In this document: positions 18,442-27,448 of the stretch, one piece after another | Numbering within the stretch: the stretch's first letter is position 1 | Layout of the letters: each line of letters starts with the position of its first letter | From: Sulfolobales archaeon | Lineage (GTDB): Archaea; Thermoproteota; Thermoprotei_A; Sulfolobales; AG1 | Direction: 5' to 3' | Assembly: GCA_038881635.1 (NCBI GenBank) | Contig: JAVZPJ010000001.1 | Span: 1-64,000, forward strand | DNA: 64,000 nt | Notes under the pieces: generated by a model | What the model saw: only the letters and a program-made list of their open reading frames with translations | Told to the model about the DNA's origin: nothing | The model's database searches: none | Made by a program: the position numbers and the translations under genes

Positions 18442-19293
18442 ATGGTTTCTAAAGTTGAGAGGTATATGAGCTCACCTGTTATATCTGTTTATGCCTCGGA
18501 TAATGTTGCTAGAGCTAGAAATCTTATGTTGAGACATAAGATAAGCAGGCTCGTAGTTATAGATAGCTCTGGGAAGCCTGTGGGGATTATCTCTAGATCT
18601 GATATAATAAGATTCTTTCTTAACAAGAAGAAAGCGGTTAGACCTCTCGAAGAGGTTCTAGTTGAAGAGATCATGAGCAAACCTCTTATAACTATACCAC
18701 CATCAGCTTCTCTGAAGAAAGCTTCAGAGATCATGTTGAAGAAAAATATAAGCAGTCTTCCTGTGGTGTCAGTGGAAAAAGGCTTGATAGGAATTCTCAC
18801 AGCAACAGATCTTGTAAGAGCATTTAGAGATCTGGGTTCCGGCAAAGCTAGAGTTCTAGATTATATGAGAAGAGATCCTCTGAGAGTATCTCGAGGACAC
18901 TCGATATTCTACGTAATAGAATTAATGAAAGCAGATCCCGATAGAAAGATCATTGTAGTAGAAGATCAGAAACCTATAGGAATTATAACAGAGAGTGATC
19001 TAGCATTTATAGAGCCTAGATCTATTTCAGAGTCTCGAGAAAGCTATATAAAGAAAAAAGGATATACAGCTAGAGGCTTCATTGGTGTTGTAAGAGATTA
19101 TATAATACCAACAGCAGAGGATCTCATGACGCCAAATCCTATCACAATAACCGAGGAAGAAGATCTGAGTAAAGCTTCTGATACTATGGTTAGAAATAAG
19201 ATAAGCTCTCTACCAGTAGTTGATTCTGGTGGGAATCTAACTGGATTGATCTCGAAGAGAGGAGTTCTGAAAGCAATTATAGATCTTCTTTAG
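18442..19293 (+). CDS. Four-CBS-domain protein
   Basis: 283 residues containing four CBS domains, with clear units ending GIISRSDIIRFF, GILTATDLVRAF, GIITESDLAFIE and GLISKRGVLKAI. Each unit opens with a phrase like YMSSPVISV, IMSKPLITI, YMRRDPLRV or LMTPNPITI. ATG 18442 lies 8 bases after AGAGAGG and downstream of a TATA-like GAATATATATGG (18398-18409). Its 3' end overlaps the convergent gene by 4 bases. Together with the two divergent genes it makes a three-gene CBS cluster. Confidence 0.87.
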   Translation: MVSKVERYMSSPVISVYASDNVARARNLMLRHKISRLVVIDSSGKPVGIISRSDIIRFFLNKKKAVRPLEEVLVEEIMSKPLITIPPSASLKKASEIMLKKNISSLPVVSVEKGLIGILTATDLVRAFRDLGSGKARVLDYMRRDPLRVSRGHSIFYVIELMKADPDRKIIVVEDQKPIGIITESDLAFIEPRSISESRESYIKKKGYTARGFIGVVRDYIIPTAEDLMTPNPITITEEEDLSKASDTMVRNKISSLPVVDSGGNLTGLISKRGVLKAIIDLL

Positions 19294-20234
19294 ATCTGAA
19301 TTTTCATAAGATGTTTAAGAAATTGAAGTAGAATTCCAAAATATATTGGTGATATAAGAGGATCTGTTTTTAAAACTACTTCATGAAAACTCTGCTTGTT
19401 AAAAAGAATCTTCTTTCTAATCTCCGATATCATCTGCTGTTCGATCTCGCTATAGAATAAGATCATATGAGAATCACCTCTTATAATAACAGGTCTATCA
19501 TAATCCGCTATGGATATCTCAGAATTTAAGCTATTCTGCACATACATTGTGATAAGCTCTTCACCTACAATCATAGAAGAAGGTGTTAAAATCACATCTA
19601 CTCTAGAGAAGGGTTTTAGTAAAATCTCTCTTATTCCGATCAGATCTTTCTCATATCTTCTACACAGATCTTTTGCCACATCTCTTAAATTCATGATCTC
19701 GTTATAAAGTCTCGAGATCCTTGGAGAGGACCTATCTCTTCTTAAGGCTTCAAGACCTGAGTAGAGTAATAGGATGCTTGCTTCTAGTGAAAAGAATTCT
19801 TCATCTACAGATAAGCTATCGAAAGAGTCTCCTGTGTAGCTCCTGATCTCATTTAAATCTCCTGATGATATGATCACACCTCTGTGACCTGTTAGCTTAA
19901 GTGGTGGCAGACTTCTCATGAGTCTATTAAACCCCTCCCTAGAAGATATGATGATCAGATCAGGTTCTCTACCTTCATTGTAGGGTGCTATATATAGCGA
20001 GTAGCTCTCCAACCTGTTCAAGCACACGCTTCTACCTATGGACAGGCTTCTTAGTAGAAGATATAAAGATAGTGCCGGGCTACTTCTATAATCAGCATAT
20101 AATATGTAAAGCTCTTTCGATGAATCTCTGATTCTCTCGGAGATTATCCTACTATCTAATTTAATTCTCCCAGCGATTCTCTCAATAAACTCATTCACAT
20201 GCTCAACAGTATCGCAAACACTATTCTTACTCAT
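19290..20234 (-). CDS. Hypothetical protein, possibly SIS-like Rossmann fold
   Basis: 314 residues. Segments such as ELYILYADYRSSPALSLYLLLRS, DLIIISSREGF and GVIISSGDLNEI alternate beta strands and helices in a way resembling sugar-isomerase (SIS) domains, but I see no diagnostic catalytic or sugar-binding motif. A second alpha/beta half follows (VDVILTPSSMIVGEE). The gene is probably independent, lying 31 bases upstream (transcriptionally) of nothing on its own strand except the CBS convergent end. Function unknown. Confidence 0.55.
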   Translation of the reverse strand: MSKNSVCDTVEHVNEFIERIAGRIKLDSRIISERIRDSSKELYILYADYRSSPALSLYLLLRSLSIGRSVCLNRLESYSLYIAPYNEGREPDLIIISSREGFNRLMRSLPPLKLTGHRGVIISSGDLNEIRSYTGDSFDSLSVDEEFFSLEASILLLYSGLEALRRDRSSPRISRLYNEIMNLRDVAKDLCRRYEKDLIGIREILLKPFSRVDVILTPSSMIVGEELITMYVQNSLNSEISIADYDRPVIIRGDSHMILFYSEIEQQMISEIRKKILFNKQSFHEVVLKTDPLISPIYFGILLQFLKHLMKIQI

Positions 20235-20265
20235 TATAGTACTCTAACCTCGCTCTTGTAGTAAT

Positions 20266-21093
20266 CTATATTAGAGCTACCTCGTGAGCTCTACAGCATG
20301 AGCACTTATCGTGAGGAGGTTCCTTGGCTAGTCTAGGTATTACTCTCTCTAGAATCTTTCTAGCCTTAGAAACGTTCTCGGACATAACTCTCGAAACCTC
20401 TTCAGCTGTCACAGGCTTTTCAGCCCACACATCGTAATCTGTGACAAGAGCTAGTGTTGCATAGCATAGCTCAGCCTCGCATGCCAAGCTTACCTCAGGT
20501 ACTAGAGTCATTCCAATTATATCAGCTTTGAAGACATCCCTCCAAACTCTCGACTCAGCTTTAGTGCTGAATCTAGGACCTTCAATACATATGTAGGTAC
20601 CTCTCTCATGTATTCTGAAACCTAGCTCTACACCAGCTTTATAAAGATTCTCTCTAAGATACTCACAGAAAGGTGTAGCCATAGAAACATGAGCTACCAC
20701 AGGTCCTTCAAAGAATGTATTCTTTCTATAACCCTTAGTCATATCAATAAATTGATCTGGAACCACCAGATCTCCAGGCATGTAATCCTCCCTAAGACTT
20801 CCAACAGCACTCACCGCTATAACGAATCTCGCACCTAGATACTTTAGAGCCCATATGTTGGCTCTGTAGTTAACCATGTGAGGAGGTATTCTATGTCCTC
20901 TGCCATGTCTAGGTATGAAGCCTACCTTCCTACCTTCAAGCTCTCCTACTATGACATGATCACTAGGCTCTCCGTAGGGTGTGTACACCTTGTATTCTCT
21001 AATATTTCTAAGAATTCCCGGATCGTAGAGTCCTGAGCCTCCGATTATTCCAATCTCTATTTCCGTAGGAGGTTTCACAAGAATCTTACCCAC
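20266..21093 (-). CDS. mtnP: S-methyl-5'-thioadenosine phosphorylase
   Basis: 275 residues of the purine nucleoside phosphorylase family (MTAP branch). The phosphate-binding start [11 protein letters not shown], then [30 protein letters not shown], the [14 protein letters not shown] segment and [18 protein letters not shown] with TDYDVW are all present. It splits methylthioadenosine into adenine and methylthioribose-1-phosphate, recycling the by-product of polyamine synthesis; adenine can then go to the adenine deaminase encoded nearby. Start is GTG 21093. Cysteines near the C-terminus (CSCCRAHE) fit the CXC-stabilised crenarchaeal enzymes. Confidence 0.92.
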   Translation of the reverse strand: MGKILVKPPTEIEIGIIGGSGLYDPGILRNIREYKVYTPYGEPSDHVIVGELEGRKVGFIPRHGRGHRIPPHMVNYRANIWALKYLGARFVIAVSAVGSLREDYMPGDLVVPDQFIDMTKGYRKNTFFEGPVVAHVSMATPFCEYLRENLYKAGVELGFRIHERGTYICIEGPRFSTKAESRVWRDVFKADIIGMTLVPEVSLACEAELCYATLALVTDYDVWAEKPVTAEEVSRVMSENVSKARKILERVIPRLAKEPPHDKCSCCRAHEVALI

Positions 21094-21186
21094 CCAAGAA
21101 TATTCTTAGAGATATTATTTTTAAAGTGATTGAAGATTCTTGTGAGAATGTGATCTTTTTTTAACATTCTTTAATTAAAGCTTTAA

Positions 21187-22002
21187 TTAGAGAATTAAAG
21201 AGATCTTATTGAGAATAGATTTTTCAAGGCATTCAATCCTGGAATCCACTTTATCTATGTTATCACATATCACGGTATTAATCTCAAATTCTTTAGAGAG
21301 ATTAGTAAGCCATCTAATCCTAGTCTCTTGATCTGGATTCAATTTTCTGAAAGAAATCTCAGGCTCATAATTCTCTTTACAAGAGATCACCGATATGACA
21401 GCTTTCTCTCCATCTTCAACACCTAGAAGTTTTAAAGCCTTTCTAATATCTCTAGAACCTCCTAATCTGAGAAGAAGTTCTATACTAGCGTTCTTCGCTA
21501 TGTTAGTACCAGTCTTAAAAGCTCTGATAACCTTCGCAACTGAGAATAATAGGATCCTCTCAGTAGGAACTTTATCAGGATTAAAAATCTGAAAATAAAA
21601 TCCTTCTCCCAATCCTTCTAACTCCTTCCAGAACTCTTTAGACCAAGCCTCCACCATATAATAGTATACTCTGCATCTTCTCTCAAGATCTAAAAACATG
21701 ACCACAAGATCCTCAAGACCACCTGCAGAACCTCCGTGGCTGACAGGCATTATTGTAACGATATCTCCATCTCTAAGCTCTTGATCCAATCCCTGGATCT
21801 GATAGTCAACCTCATTTACAAAAACAAGATACCCTGGCCTAGGACTTCCATCATTATTAACAGCTCTCGAAAACTCTCTTCTACTACTCAGGATCTCTAG
21901 AAGAAGCTTTCTCAAAGATATTCTCTCATTGAATGTATAACTCTCTTCACGACCTAGAATAAGAGCTAGAGAACCTAGAAACCTGACTTTGATCCTGATC
22001 AT
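21187..22002 (-). CDS. Ubiquitin-like (MoaD/Urm1-type) domain fused to KEOPS subunit Cgi121
   Basis: 271 residues in one uninterrupted frame. Residues 1-91 are a MoaD/ThiS/Urm1 beta-grasp domain (IKVRFLGSLALILG at the start, FVNEVDYQ, LRDGDIVTIMPVSHGG), ending in diglycine 90-91 with a second GG at 94-95. Residues of about 97-271 match Cgi121, the KEOPS component that binds Bud32 and the tRNA 3' end: KTGTNIAKNASIELLLRLGGSRDIRKALKLLG is the family signature (given here in two parts, residues 163-175 and 176-194). KEOPS makes the t6A modification of tRNA. It starts at ATG 22002, 2 bases after the DUF2175 stop, in an operon with ribosomal protein S17e. Whether the two domains stay joined or are cut at the diglycine is unknown. 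Confidence 0.8.
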   Translation of the reverse strand: MIRIKVRFLGSLALILGREESYTFNERISLRKLLLEILSSRREFSRAVNNDGSPRPGYLVFVNEVDYQIQGLDQELRDGDIVTIMPVSHGGSAGGLEDLVVMFLDLERRCRVYYYMVEAWSKEFWKELEGLGEGFYFQIFNPDKVPTERILLFSVAKVIRAFKTGTNIAKNASIELLLRLGGSRDIRKALKLLGVEDGEKAVISVISCKENYEPEISFRKLNPDQETRIRWLTNLSKEFEINTVICDNIDKVDSRIECLEKSILNKISLIL

Positions 22003-22004
22003 TC

Positions 22005-22334
22005 CTAGGCAGCTTCCTTTAGATACTTGGATAAACCACTACTAAGTTGTGCCGAGTATTTCTCTAATTCTTTTCTAACTCCTATGAGCAGATTTTTAAT
22101 CTCCTGATCCGAGGCTTTAGCCTCGGCATCTTTAAGCCTTATTATCGAGTAAGTGATAACCTCGTTTGCATCTAGTAGAGCTGTTAAATCTCTATTGACA
22201 TTCTCGAGGTTTCTTGTAAGTTTTTCTACAACACATTCGAAATGTGCGAATCCTATATCTCTTATAAATAGAAATCTCTGACCTTCAATAACTGTTTCAC
22301 CGCATAATCCACATTTCCAAGTTTTATACTTCAA
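22005..22334 (-). CDS. Small zinc-binding protein, DUF2175-like
   Basis: 109 residues. Cys8-x2-Cys11 and His31-x2-Cys34 form a likely zinc site, followed by a long helical part (residues 38-105). The N-terminal pattern (WKCGLCGETVIEGQRF) looks like the crenarchaeal DUF2175 family; that is from memory and not certain. Its ATG overlaps the S17e stop by 4 bases, so it is translated with the ribosomal gene, and its stop nearly touches the Ubl-Cgi121 start, which suggests a role in translation or tRNA biology. Confidence 0.7.
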   Translation of the reverse strand: MKYKTWKCGLCGETVIEGQRFLFIRDIGFAHFECVVEKLTRNLENVNRDLTALLDANEVITYSIIRLKDAEAKASDQEIKNLLIGVRKELEKYSAQLSSGLSKYLKEAA

Positions 22335-22588
22335 GTTGTCACATCCCCCTTTGTTTCCTCAGTCATAGTTTCTAAGCTTGTTTCTGCACTTTGTTTCTCT
22401 CTCTCTTTAATCTTCAGAAGATGTGTTATATATCCTGCGATCTGATTTCTAACCTTCTTACTTCTGGTAGTTATAAGCTGTGCTACTAACTTTTTATTGT
22501 ACTCAAAATCAGGCTTAAATAGATCTGGATATGATTCAAGTAGCTTTCTGGCTGTTGATTTAATATACTTTGTTCTTACATTCCCCAA
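22331..22588 (-). CDS. rps17e: Ribosomal protein S17e
   Basis: 85 residues with the S17e signature: GNVRTKYIKSTARKLLESYP, then TRSKKVRNQIAGYITHLLK. It is a component of the small ribosomal subunit shared by archaea and eukaryotes. Translation starts at TTG 22588 after a GAGGT-type Shine-Dalgarno. The C-terminal 20 residues are an acidic/Thr-rich tail. It leads a compact operon S17e - DUF2175 - Ubl/Cgi121 transcribed divergently from the thermosome gene. Confidence 0.92.
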   Translation of the reverse strand: MGNVRTKYIKSTARKLLESYPDLFKPDFEYNKKLVAQLITTRSKKVRNQIAGYITHLLKIKEREKQSAETSLETMTEETKGDVTT

Positions 22589-22694
22589 TCCGGCTACCTC
22601 CCTATATTCTCAGAGAGTATATTGGTTATAAAGCCTATTAAGATATTCATAACTATATGTGTTAGATCCTGTGATCCCTGGCGAGAGCTCTGAT

Positions 22695-22712
22695 GTGAAA
22701 AAGCTTATATAG
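22695..22712 (+). promoter_or_regulatory. Thermosome promoter (BRE/TATA box)
   Basis: Purine-rich GTGAAA followed by AAGCTTATATAG (22701-22712) is a strong BRE/TATA pair. It sits about 32-43 bases before the thermosome ATG (22744), placing transcription start near 22735 with a very short leader. Confidence 0.6.
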
Positions 22713-22743
22713 AACCTCAACTAATTGAGTTTGGGGTACACGA

Positions 22744-24402
22744 ATGGCTCAGACAGGTTATATTGAACCTACAGGAATTCCCGTGATAATACTAAAGGAG
22801 GGTAGTAGCAGAACAACAGGAAGAGACGCCCTAAGAGTTAATATGATGGCTGCCATAGCGGTAGCTGAAATGCTTAGAACAACCTACGGTCCTAGAGGCA
22901 TGGATAAAATGCTTGTAGACTCTCTAGGAGATATAACCATAACAAACGATGGAGCAACAATACTCGATAAAATGGATCTACAGCATCCAGCAGCTAAGAT
23001 GCTGGTTCAGATCGCTAAAGGTCAGGATGAAGAAGTTGGAGACGGTACTAAGACTGCTGTAATATTCGCCGGTGAACTACTTAAACAAAGCGAGGAACTC
23101 CTTCTCAAAGAAATCCATCCTACAACAATTATATCAGGCTATAAGAAAGCTCTTGAGATAGCTACGGAATACCTATACAAGATAGCTGAGTCAGTAGATA
23201 TATCTGATAGAAATACTCTCAGAGATATCGCTAGAACAGCTCTTACAAGCAAAGCAGTTCACGGAGCTAGAGATTATATTGCCGATATATCTGTTGAAGC
23301 TGTTCTAACAGTTGCCGAGAATAGAGATGGCAGATGGTATGTGGATCTCGACAATGTTCAGATAGTTAAGAAACACGGAGGATCTATACTAGATACAAAA
23401 CTCGTGAAAGGAGTTATACTAGACAAAGAAGTTGTACATCCTGCAATGCCTAGAAGAGTGACTAACGCAAGAATAGCTCTTCTAGATGCTCCATTAGAAA
23501 TCGAGAAACCCGAGATCGATGCAGAGATTAGAATAAACGATCCAACTTACATGAGGAAGTTCTTAGAGGAAGAAGAGAATATATTAGGCAAGTATGTTGA
23601 TAAGATTGCTTCTGTTGGTGCTAATGTTGTTATATGTCAGAAAGGTATTGACGACGTAGCACAACACTTCCTAGCTAAGAAAGGTATAATGGCTGTTAGA
23701 AGAGTGAAGAGAAGCGATATGGAGAAGCTAGAAAGAGCAACAGGCGGAAGAATAGTGAGTAATATTGATGATCTCACAGAAAACGACTTAGGATATGCAG
23801 AACTCGTAGAAGAGAGAAAGGTTGGCGAGGATAAGATGGTATTCATAGAAGGCACTAAGAATCCAAAGAGTGTATCAATACTAGTGAGAGGAGGTCTTGA
23901 GAGACTTGTCGACGAAACAGAGAGAACCTTAAGAGACTCTATGAGCTCTGTAGCAGATGTTCTCAGAGATAGTAGAGTAGTATATGGAGGAGGAGCTACA
24001 GAAATAGAGCTTGCATTGTATCTCAGAGAATACTCTACTAAAGTAGGAGGAAAAGAAGCTCTAGCAATAGAAGCATTTGCAAAAGCTTTAGAAGGTCTTG
24101 CAATAACTCTTCTAGAGAATGCTGGAATGGATCCTGTAGAGTATATAATGAAACTCAGAGCAGGTCATAGAGAGGGTCAGAGATGGCTTGGAGTAGATGT
24201 TCTCAGAAGTACTCTAAGTGATATGAAGACTTTAAGAGTAATAGAACCTGTAGTAGTAAAAGCTAACGCTCTAAAAGCAGGCACCGAGGCCGCAACACTT
24301 ATACTGAGAATCGATGACATGATCGCTGCAGCAAGAACTAAGACCACCGAAGAGAAGAAGAAGGAAGAGAAGAAAGAAGAAGAAGAGAAAGAGAAAGACT
24401 AA
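22744..24402 (+). CDS. Thermosome (group II chaperonin) subunit
   Basis: 552-residue archaeal chaperonin of the TCP-1/CCT family that forms a double-ring ATP-driven folding machine. Visible motifs: [25 protein letters not shown], the ATP-site [44 protein letters not shown] and [11 protein letters not shown]. The C-terminus is a charged [10 protein letters not shown] tail instead of the GGM repeats of some subunits. Other thermosome paralogs usually exist in crenarchaea and would be elsewhere. The promoter upstream is strong and the gene is monocistronic. Confidence 0.96.
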   Translation: MAQTGYIEPTGIPVIILKEGSSRTTGRDALRVNMMAAIAVAEMLRTTYGPRGMDKMLVDSLGDITITNDGATILDKMDLQHPAAKMLVQIAKGQDEEVGDGTKTAVIFAGELLKQSEELLLKEIHPTTIISGYKKALEIATEYLYKIAESVDISDRNTLRDIARTALTSKAVHGARDYIADISVEAVLTVAENRDGRWYVDLDNVQIVKKHGGSILDTKLVKGVILDKEVVHPAMPRRVTNARIALLDAPLEIEKPEIDAEIRINDPTYMRKFLEEEENILGKYVDKIASVGANVVICQKGIDDVAQHFLAKKGIMAVRRVKRSDMEKLERATGGRIVSNIDDLTENDLGYAELVEERKVGEDKMVFIEGTKNPKSVSILVRGGLERLVDETERTLRDSMSSVADVLRDSRVVYGGGATEIELALYLREYSTKVGGKEALAIEAFAKALEGLAITLLENAGMDPVEYIMKLRAGHREGQRWLGVDVLRSTLSDMKTLRVIEPVVVKANALKAGTEAATLILRIDDMIAAARTKTTEEKKKEEKKEEEEKEKD

Positions 24403-24576
24403 GGGTAGCATAGAGATTTAAATATTTGAACTAAAAACTCTCTTAAGACTTCCTGAATCTTTTTCTTTTAATTTTCCCACATCTAGTCATCTCACATTTT
24501 CTTCATCTAACGTAATCGCTTCTGGTTTCATATAGTGTTATAAGGTGTAGAAGCGCGTTAAAAGACTAGTGGTGAG
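24403..24576. other. Intergenic region downstream of thermosome
   Basis: AT-rich, with T-runs around 24459-24475 that could end thermosome transcription. No other feature is visible before the TnpB-like remnant. Confidence 0.4.
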
Positions 24577-24744
24577 ATGCTGAAGTGCATTAGGTGCGGA
24601 CCCACAGGAGATAGAGGTGTAATTACATGCGTCAACCTATTCCTAAGGATACTCAATAAGAGTTTGAGAGTGCTATTGAAAGCCTTCGAGAAACTAAGAG
24701 CTCTGAAAAGAGTTTTTCGCTATCTCTCAAGATTTCTCAGGTAG
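24577..24744 (+). pseudogene. TnpB (IS200/IS605) C-terminal remnant
   Basis: A 55-codon frame (ATG 24577 after GGTGA) whose start reads LKCIRCGPTGDRG then VITCVNLFLRIL. This strongly recalls the C-terminal zinc-ribbon/RuvC-III end of IS605 TnpB proteins (C-x2-CG-x-x-x-DRD-x-x-x-x-x-N), but the DRD aspartate is Gly (DRG) and the rest of TnpB is missing. Its end overlaps the convergent ABC permease gene. A decayed transposon end is most likely; a small real protein is possible. Confidence 0.5.
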
Positions 24745-25505
24745 AAGTATCCTCCTAGTACTAGTGCTATTATAAGCCATACCCCGAGAAGCATTAGTAT
24801 TTGGTATGTGGAGAATGCTGAGGGTGATATTCCCAGGATCTCTCTATAGAGAGATACTGTTAGAGATATAGGATTTAGTATTGCCACAGTATATAGAGGT
24901 TCCGGAAATCTCGTTTTTATCAAAGGATCTGGATAAAATACATTCGATATAAAGAATAGAATGAAATAAGAAAAGCTTCTTAATGTTGCTTGCATATCAA
25001 AGTTTTTCGTTGATGTAGAGATAGCTATCGAAAGGCTTGACATCGTAGATGCTAAGAGAGCTGAGGCTAAGATCATCTCAGCAAGGTTGAGAGGTTCTGG
25101 TATTTTGATTAGTATTATAGTTAGAATCATAAAAGGAGTCTGATATATCAAACCTCTTACAGTTCCTGATAGAATTCTTCCAATTGCAAGTTCATATCTT
25201 GATATGGGTAGTGAGAGGAGATATTGAGTGTATTCTCTCCTCACCTCTACCCCGACCTCTCTACCTATAGAGAATGCTGAGGCGAAAGAAGCTATGGCGG
25301 TGATACCTGGAGCCATGAATATGAAGTAGTCAGGTATCAGATCTCTTCTAACCATGTTATTAAATACAAGTGCGAAAATAAATAGATCTGCTAAATTCAT
25401 TGTCACCAGCCCTGCAAGCCACCATCTGTACTTCCAAAATCTATTCAGATCTCTATCTATCACTATATAAAGAGATCTGGGATTAAGCATGCGAATCACC
25501 TCCAT
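24720..25505 (-). CDS. ABC-2 type transporter permease (second)
   Basis: 261 residues with six predicted membrane helices and the ABC-2 family layout (AISTSTKNFDMQATL, then FISNVFYPDP). Its start overlaps the end of the preceding permease by 10 bases, so the pair is translationally coupled and probably forms a heterodimeric export channel. Substrate unknown; such exporters move drugs, lipids or polysaccharides. Confidence 0.85.
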   Translation of the reverse strand: MEVIRMLNPRSLYIVIDRDLNRFWKYRWWLAGLVTMNLADLFIFALVFNNMVRRDLIPDYFIFMAPGITAIASFASAFSIGREVGVEVRREYTQYLLSLPISRYELAIGRILSGTVRGLIYQTPFMILTIILIKIPEPLNLAEMILASALLASTMSSLSIAISTSTKNFDMQATLRSFSYFILFFISNVFYPDPLIKTRFPEPLYTVAILNPISLTVSLYREILGISPSAFSTYQILMLLGVWLIIALVLGGYFYLRNLER

Positions 25506-26299
25506 CCTCCTCCTTCAACTCTTCTCTCTATATATAAGCTGCTGAGAACACCTACAGAAACAGCGAAACCTAGTAGAAAGAATCCTAATCTAGCGGGATC
25601 CTGAAGTATCATCTTTCCAAGCTCTTGAGGATAGAAGATCCATCTCAGAAGATCCGCTAGATAGGATAGAGGATTTGAAGAAGCTATATAGTAGTATGGT
25701 AAAATAGACAAAAGTACTATAGCTGGATAGAATATAGTGCTAAGCCTAGCAAGCAGAGAATCCAGAATACCGAAAGTTATATCAGTTCTATCTCCTGACT
25801 TTAGTAGGAATACTAGAGAGATAGATAGACCTACTATCCCTACGGAGAATATTAAAGCTGATAGCATTGCCAGAGATATAGAATATAGATCCATAGTACC
25901 TAGAAGAATTAATACTATAACTAGCATAGGTATTGTAAGAATAAATGAAGCGAGACTTCCACCAATAATTCTACCAATAGCCAGAACTCTTCTTCTTATT
26001 GGTAGGGCTAGCATATACTCTATCATACCCTCCTCAAATTCCTGTGCAATCTCATACCCTCTAAACATAGAAATGGAAAAGAGTATAGAGGTATAAGCAC
26101 CCAGAAGATAAAAATGATAATATGTGATCTGGGAACCAAATCTATAGCTTACCACAGCAGCTATAAGATATGCAAAGAATCCTACCTGAACGGTGAACCA
26201 TGCAACCCTCATTAATATGAAGATCTTGTATCTTAGAATCTTTCTAAGATCATATATTATAAGAAGATAGAGCATCCTAAGATCTTCTTTCCAACTCAT
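25496..26299 (-). CDS. ABC-2 type transporter permease (first)
   Basis: 267 residues with about six hydrophobic helices. The AQEFEEGMIEYMLALPIRRR stretch before helix three is typical of ABC-2 membrane proteins, where it contacts the ATPase. It follows the ATPase gene by 6 bases and overlaps the next permease. Confidence 0.85.
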   Translation of the reverse strand: MSWKEDLRMLYLLIIYDLRKILRYKIFILMRVAWFTVQVGFFAYLIAAVVSYRFGSQITYYHFYLLGAYTSILFSISMFRGYEIAQEFEEGMIEYMLALPIRRRVLAIGRIIGGSLASFILTIPMLVIVLILLGTMDLYSISLAMLSALIFSVGIVGLSISLVFLLKSGDRTDITFGILDSLLARLSTIFYPAIVLLSILPYYYIASSNPLSYLADLLRWIFYPQELGKMILQDPARLGFFLLGFAVSVGVLSSLYIERRVEGGGWR

Positions 26300-26305
26300 A
26301 TACCT

Positions 26306-27304
26306 TCAACTCTCTAGCTTGGCACCCGTGAAGAATAGAAATACATCATCTAGACTAGGTTCTTTCATCGTGATCATTCTAACCTTAACACCTAAAGATG
26401 TTAATATATCAAGTGCTCTAGCTATCTTCTCCTCGCCCTGGTTAACATAGATCCTGATTATCTTATCTACCACGTCTACCTTATATGCATCTAATCTCTC
26501 TGCAAGCATGCTTTCTAAAGTACTTCTCGGAGGAGTTTCCAGCTGTATCTCTATGATATCTCCTCCAGGTATTTTGTCCTTTAGCTCTTTTGGCGTTCCC
26601 AGCCCCTTCAGCTCTCCCTTATATATTATCCCTATTCTTTCTGAAAGTATTTCAGCTTCATACATCTCATTAGTAGCAACTATCACTGTAGATCCTTCTC
26701 TGGCAAGATCTCTTATAGCATTCCAGACATAGTGCTTAGCTATAACATCTAACTGTGCCGTAGGCTCATCGAATATCGCTACTCTGGGTTTTTGAATCAG
26801 AACTTTAGCAACCTCAACCTTCTTCCTATTACCACCACTGAGCTCTGATATCATCTTATTCCTATGCTCCCAGAGATCTAGTCTTTCCATTACATCTCTA
26901 ACAATAGCTTTAGCATCTGAACTGCTATACCCTATAACTCTTGCATGCCACATAAGTATCTCTATAGGTTTATCGATCCAGAGAGCTTTAGGTTCTTGAA
27001 AGGCTATTCCAACGAATCTTCTAACCTCATCACTTTCTCTAGAAACACTTTTGCCGTAAACAATTACATCTCCCTCAGAAGGTTTATAAACTGTTGCAAT
27101 GGTGAGAAGCGTCGTAGATTTTCCAGAACCGTTCGGACCTAGAAGTCCGAATATCTCTCTATCATATATATCTAGATTAAGCCTGTTAACAGCTACAACC
27201 TTTCCAAATCTCTTAGTAAGATTGACAATCCTAACAGCTATATCTCTCTTCAATTCCACGATACCAAAGATAAAAATTTTCACGTCGTTAATAAGTTCAA
27301 ACAC
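26306..27304 (-). CDS. ABC transporter ATP-binding protein
   Basis: 332 residues as drawn. Walker A is GPNGSGKSTT, the signature is LSGGNRKKVEVAKVL and Walker B is RVAIFDEPTAQLD; a C-terminal domain of about 80 residues follows, as in ABC-2 drug/lipid exporters. The GTG at 27304 gives an unusual leader (FELINDVKIFIFGI); the GTG at 27259 (codon 16), about 20 bases after an AT-rich box, fits the family better and may be the true start. It is the first gene of a three-gene exporter operon. Confidence 0.9.
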   Translation of the reverse strand: MFELINDVKIFIFGIVELKRDIAVRIVNLTKRFGKVVAVNRLNLDIYDREIFGLLGPNGSGKSTTLLTIATVYKPSEGDVIVYGKSVSRESDEVRRFVGIAFQEPKALWIDKPIEILMWHARVIGYSSSDAKAIVRDVMERLDLWEHRNKMISELSGGNRKKVEVAKVLIQKPRVAIFDEPTAQLDVIAKHYVWNAIRDLAREGSTVIVATNEMYEAEILSERIGIIYKGELKGLGTPKELKDKIPGGDIIEIQLETPPRSTLESMLAERLDAYKVDVVDKIIRIYVNQGEEKIARALDILTSLGVKVRMITMKEPSLDDVFLFFTGAKLES

Positions 27305-27448
27305 CTATTAACGGAATATCGTGTCAGACCTCGCACCCTTTCTTCACTGATCTGATCATAACCCACTCATCATCCTCTACATATTATCTGCAACCCAGCA
27401 TATAATCATTGATAAGGCTTCTGACGCATAATATATTTTGAAGATATA

